Source: Proteobacteria bacterium UBA664 (GTDB lineage: Bacteria > Pseudomonadota > Gammaproteobacteria > UBA7966). From it: DNA of 15,446 nt. The DNA is taken from positions 1 to 15,446 of the forward strand of contig DBNU01000243.1 of the NCBI GenBank assembly GCA_002299125.1, in the 5' to 3' direction. Positions 14,095 to 15,446 of the stretch are shown piece by piece. The notes beneath the pieces were generated by a model. That model did no database searches and had not been told where the DNA came from. It saw only the letters and a program-made list of their open reading frames with translations. Position numbers and translations under genes: made by a program. Numbering within the stretch: position 1 is the first letter of the stretch; each line of letters begins with the position of its first letter.

Positions 14095-15446
14095 TCAGAT
14101 CGAGCGCGAATGCCTGCCCGCCGGATCCTCGTGCAGGTAGCGATCGAAACAGGCGGCGATGTTCCGCAGTAACAAGCGCCCGCGTGGCGTCGCGCGCAGA
14201 CGGCGCTCCTCGAGCACCACGAGGTCATCCTCGATGAGGGGCGCGAGCCGCGGGAGGTCGCGCGCGAAGTAGGGCATGAACTCCACGACATGGCGCGCCG
14301 CCAGCAGATCGAAGTCAACCTCTCCCTGGCACATCACCTGCTGGATCACATCGGCGCGGATGCGGTCGTCGTCGGTCATGCGCAGGCCGCGCCAGGTGGG
14401 TAGCCCGCCGCTGACGAGGCGGGCCTCGTAATCCGCAATTTCGCGTGGGTTCTGGCTGTAGCTGTCGTCGATCTGGCTGATGGCGCTCACGCCCAGGCCA
14501 ATGAGATCGCAATCGGCGTGGGTGGTGTAACCCATGAAGTTGCGATGCAGCGCGTGACGTTCCTGTGCGCGTGCCAGTTCGTCACCCGGTCGAGCAAAAT
14601 GGTCCATGCCGATGTAGCGATAGCCGGCTGCGGTCAGACGCTCGATTGCCAGTTGCAGCAGTTGCAGCCGTTGCGGGCCGGTGGGCAGTTGCTCCGCGCT
14701 GAAGCGGCGCTGGGCCTTGAACATCTGCGGCATGTGCGCGTAGCCGTAGATGGCCAGCCGATCCGGCGACAGGGAAAGCACGGCGTCGAGGGTGTCGCCG
14801 AAGCGCTCGCGGGTCTGCTCGGGCAGGCCGTAGACCAGATCGATGTTGACCGAGCGCATGCGTGCCTGCCGCGCCGCATGCACGAGGGCGGCCGTTTCCT
14901 CCAGCGTCTGGATCCGGTTGATGGTCTCCTGTACGGCAGGATCGAAGTCCTGCACACCCAGACTCACGCGATTCAGGCCGGCCTCGGCGAGCGCGCCAAG
15001 CCCATCGGGTGAGAGCGTGCGTGGATCGACCTCGATGGAGAAATCCCGTTCATCCGTGGTGGCGAGCGGGAACTCGCTGCCAAGCACACGGATGAGGCCC
15101 GCGATGCCTTCGGGCTCGAGGAAGGTCGGGGTGCCGCCGCCGAAGTGCAACTGCACGACCTCGCGGTCGGGATCGATGCGCCCGGCGACGCGCACGGCCT
15201 CCGCGAGTACGCTCCGCACATAGGATTCTCCCCGCGTGCGATCGCGGGTGATGACCCTGTTGCAGCCACAATAAAAACAAGGGCTCTCGCAGAAGGGCAC
15301 ATGCACGTAGAGCGACAGCCGGTGCGGGATCGGATCCTGGTTGCTGCGCTCGATGCACTGTTCAAGGGCGAGGGCACCGAAATACTCGGTGAAATGCGGC
15401 GCCGTCGGATAGGAGGTGTAGCGTGGCCCCGGCCGGTCGTAGCGGG
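14095..15446 (-). CDS. hemN: Oxygen-independent coproporphyrinogen III oxidase, 5' end outside the window
   Basis: The radical-SAM enzyme HemN decarboxylates coproporphyrinogen III to protoporphyrinogen IX without oxygen, in the cytosol, in haem synthesis. The 449 visible residues align along the whole E. coli type (457 residues), beginning at RYDRPGPRYTSYPTAPHF, so only about 10-15 N-terminal residues are missing. The cluster motif CESPCFYCGC gives Cys52, Cys56 and Cys59 for the 4Fe-4S cluster and Cys61 of the HemN-type CxC; GGGTPTFL (102-109) contacts SAM; IGMDHFARPGDELA and LHRNFMGYTTHADCDLIGLGVSAIS are diagnostic for true HemN rather than the HemW type. The C-terminus ends in the usual RGRLLLRNIAACFDRYL pattern. 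The promoter, often Fnr/Anr-type in relatives, lies outside the window. Confidence 0.96.
   Translation of the reverse strand, partial: RYDRPGPRYTSYPTAPHFTEYFGALALEQCIERSNQDPIPHRLSLYVHVPFCESPCFYCGCNRVITRDRTRGESYVRSVLAEAVRVAGRIDPDREVVQLHFGGGTPTFLEPEGIAGLIRVLGSEFPLATTDERDFSIEVDPRTLSPDGLGALAEAGLNRVSLGVQDFDPAVQETINRIQTLEETAALVHAARQARMRSVNIDLVYGLPEQTRERFGDTLDAVLSLSPDRLAIYGYAHMPQMFKAQRRFSAEQLPTGPQRLQLLQLAIERLTAAGYRYIGMDHFARPGDELARAQERHALHRNFMGYTTHADCDLIGLGVSAISQIDDSYSQNPREIADYEARLVSGGLPTWRGLRMTDDDRIRADVIQQVMCQGEVDFDLLAARHVVEFMPYFARDLPRLAPLIEDDLVVLEERRLRATPRGRLLLRNIAACFDRYLHEDPAGRHSRSI

Overview
The window is high-GC DNA (by eye in the mid-60s percent) with tightly packed genes, short spacers and mostly Shine-Dalgarno-led starts. 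The gene set (DUF1631 protein, group II PLP decarboxylase, MarC, pirin, RmuC, E. coli-type HemN, SmpA/OmlA-domain lipoprotein) points to the chromosome of a free-living gammaproteobacterium or a close relative. The genus cannot be named from sequence alone. No rRNA, tRNA, insertion sequence, phage gene, CRISPR array or attachment site was seen.

Layout from left to right. On the minus strand lie a DUF1631 protein whose 3' end runs off the window (1-2347), a PLP-dependent decarboxylase (2534-3964), a fused ABC exporter (4026-5864, probably with a CTG start) and a MarC-family membrane protein (6043-6702). A long divergent spacer of about 660 bases (6703-7365) holds inverted repeats but no convincing gene. 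A pirin follows on the plus strand (7366-8061). It converges on a minus-strand DUF3883 protein with a nuclease-like C-terminal domain (8205-9089), and upstream of that is a small two-helix membrane protein (9287-9643, TTG start). Plus-strand patatin-like phospholipase (9839-10879) and rmuC (10991-12322) come next. They converge, across a hairpin that contains a stop codon, on a minus-strand operon of three small envelope proteins (13839 down to 12367). At the right edge is hemN (14095-15446), lacking only its first residues.

Working together. Most of this is core housekeeping: haem synthesis under low oxygen (hemN), DNA maintenance (rmuC), lipid hydrolysis (patatin) and export (ABC). The decarboxylase starts 61 bases after the exporter gene and is probably co-transcribed with it, but no substrate can be read from the sequence. 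The least understood unit is the three-gene envelope operon. Its first product has a BamE-like domain and its second and third products are diverged paralogues, preceded by an RNA region with two mutually exclusive hairpins. It is the best candidate here for an undescribed system. Other points are an altered metal-ligand position in the pirin, the non-ATG starts, and the orphan DUF3883 protein.
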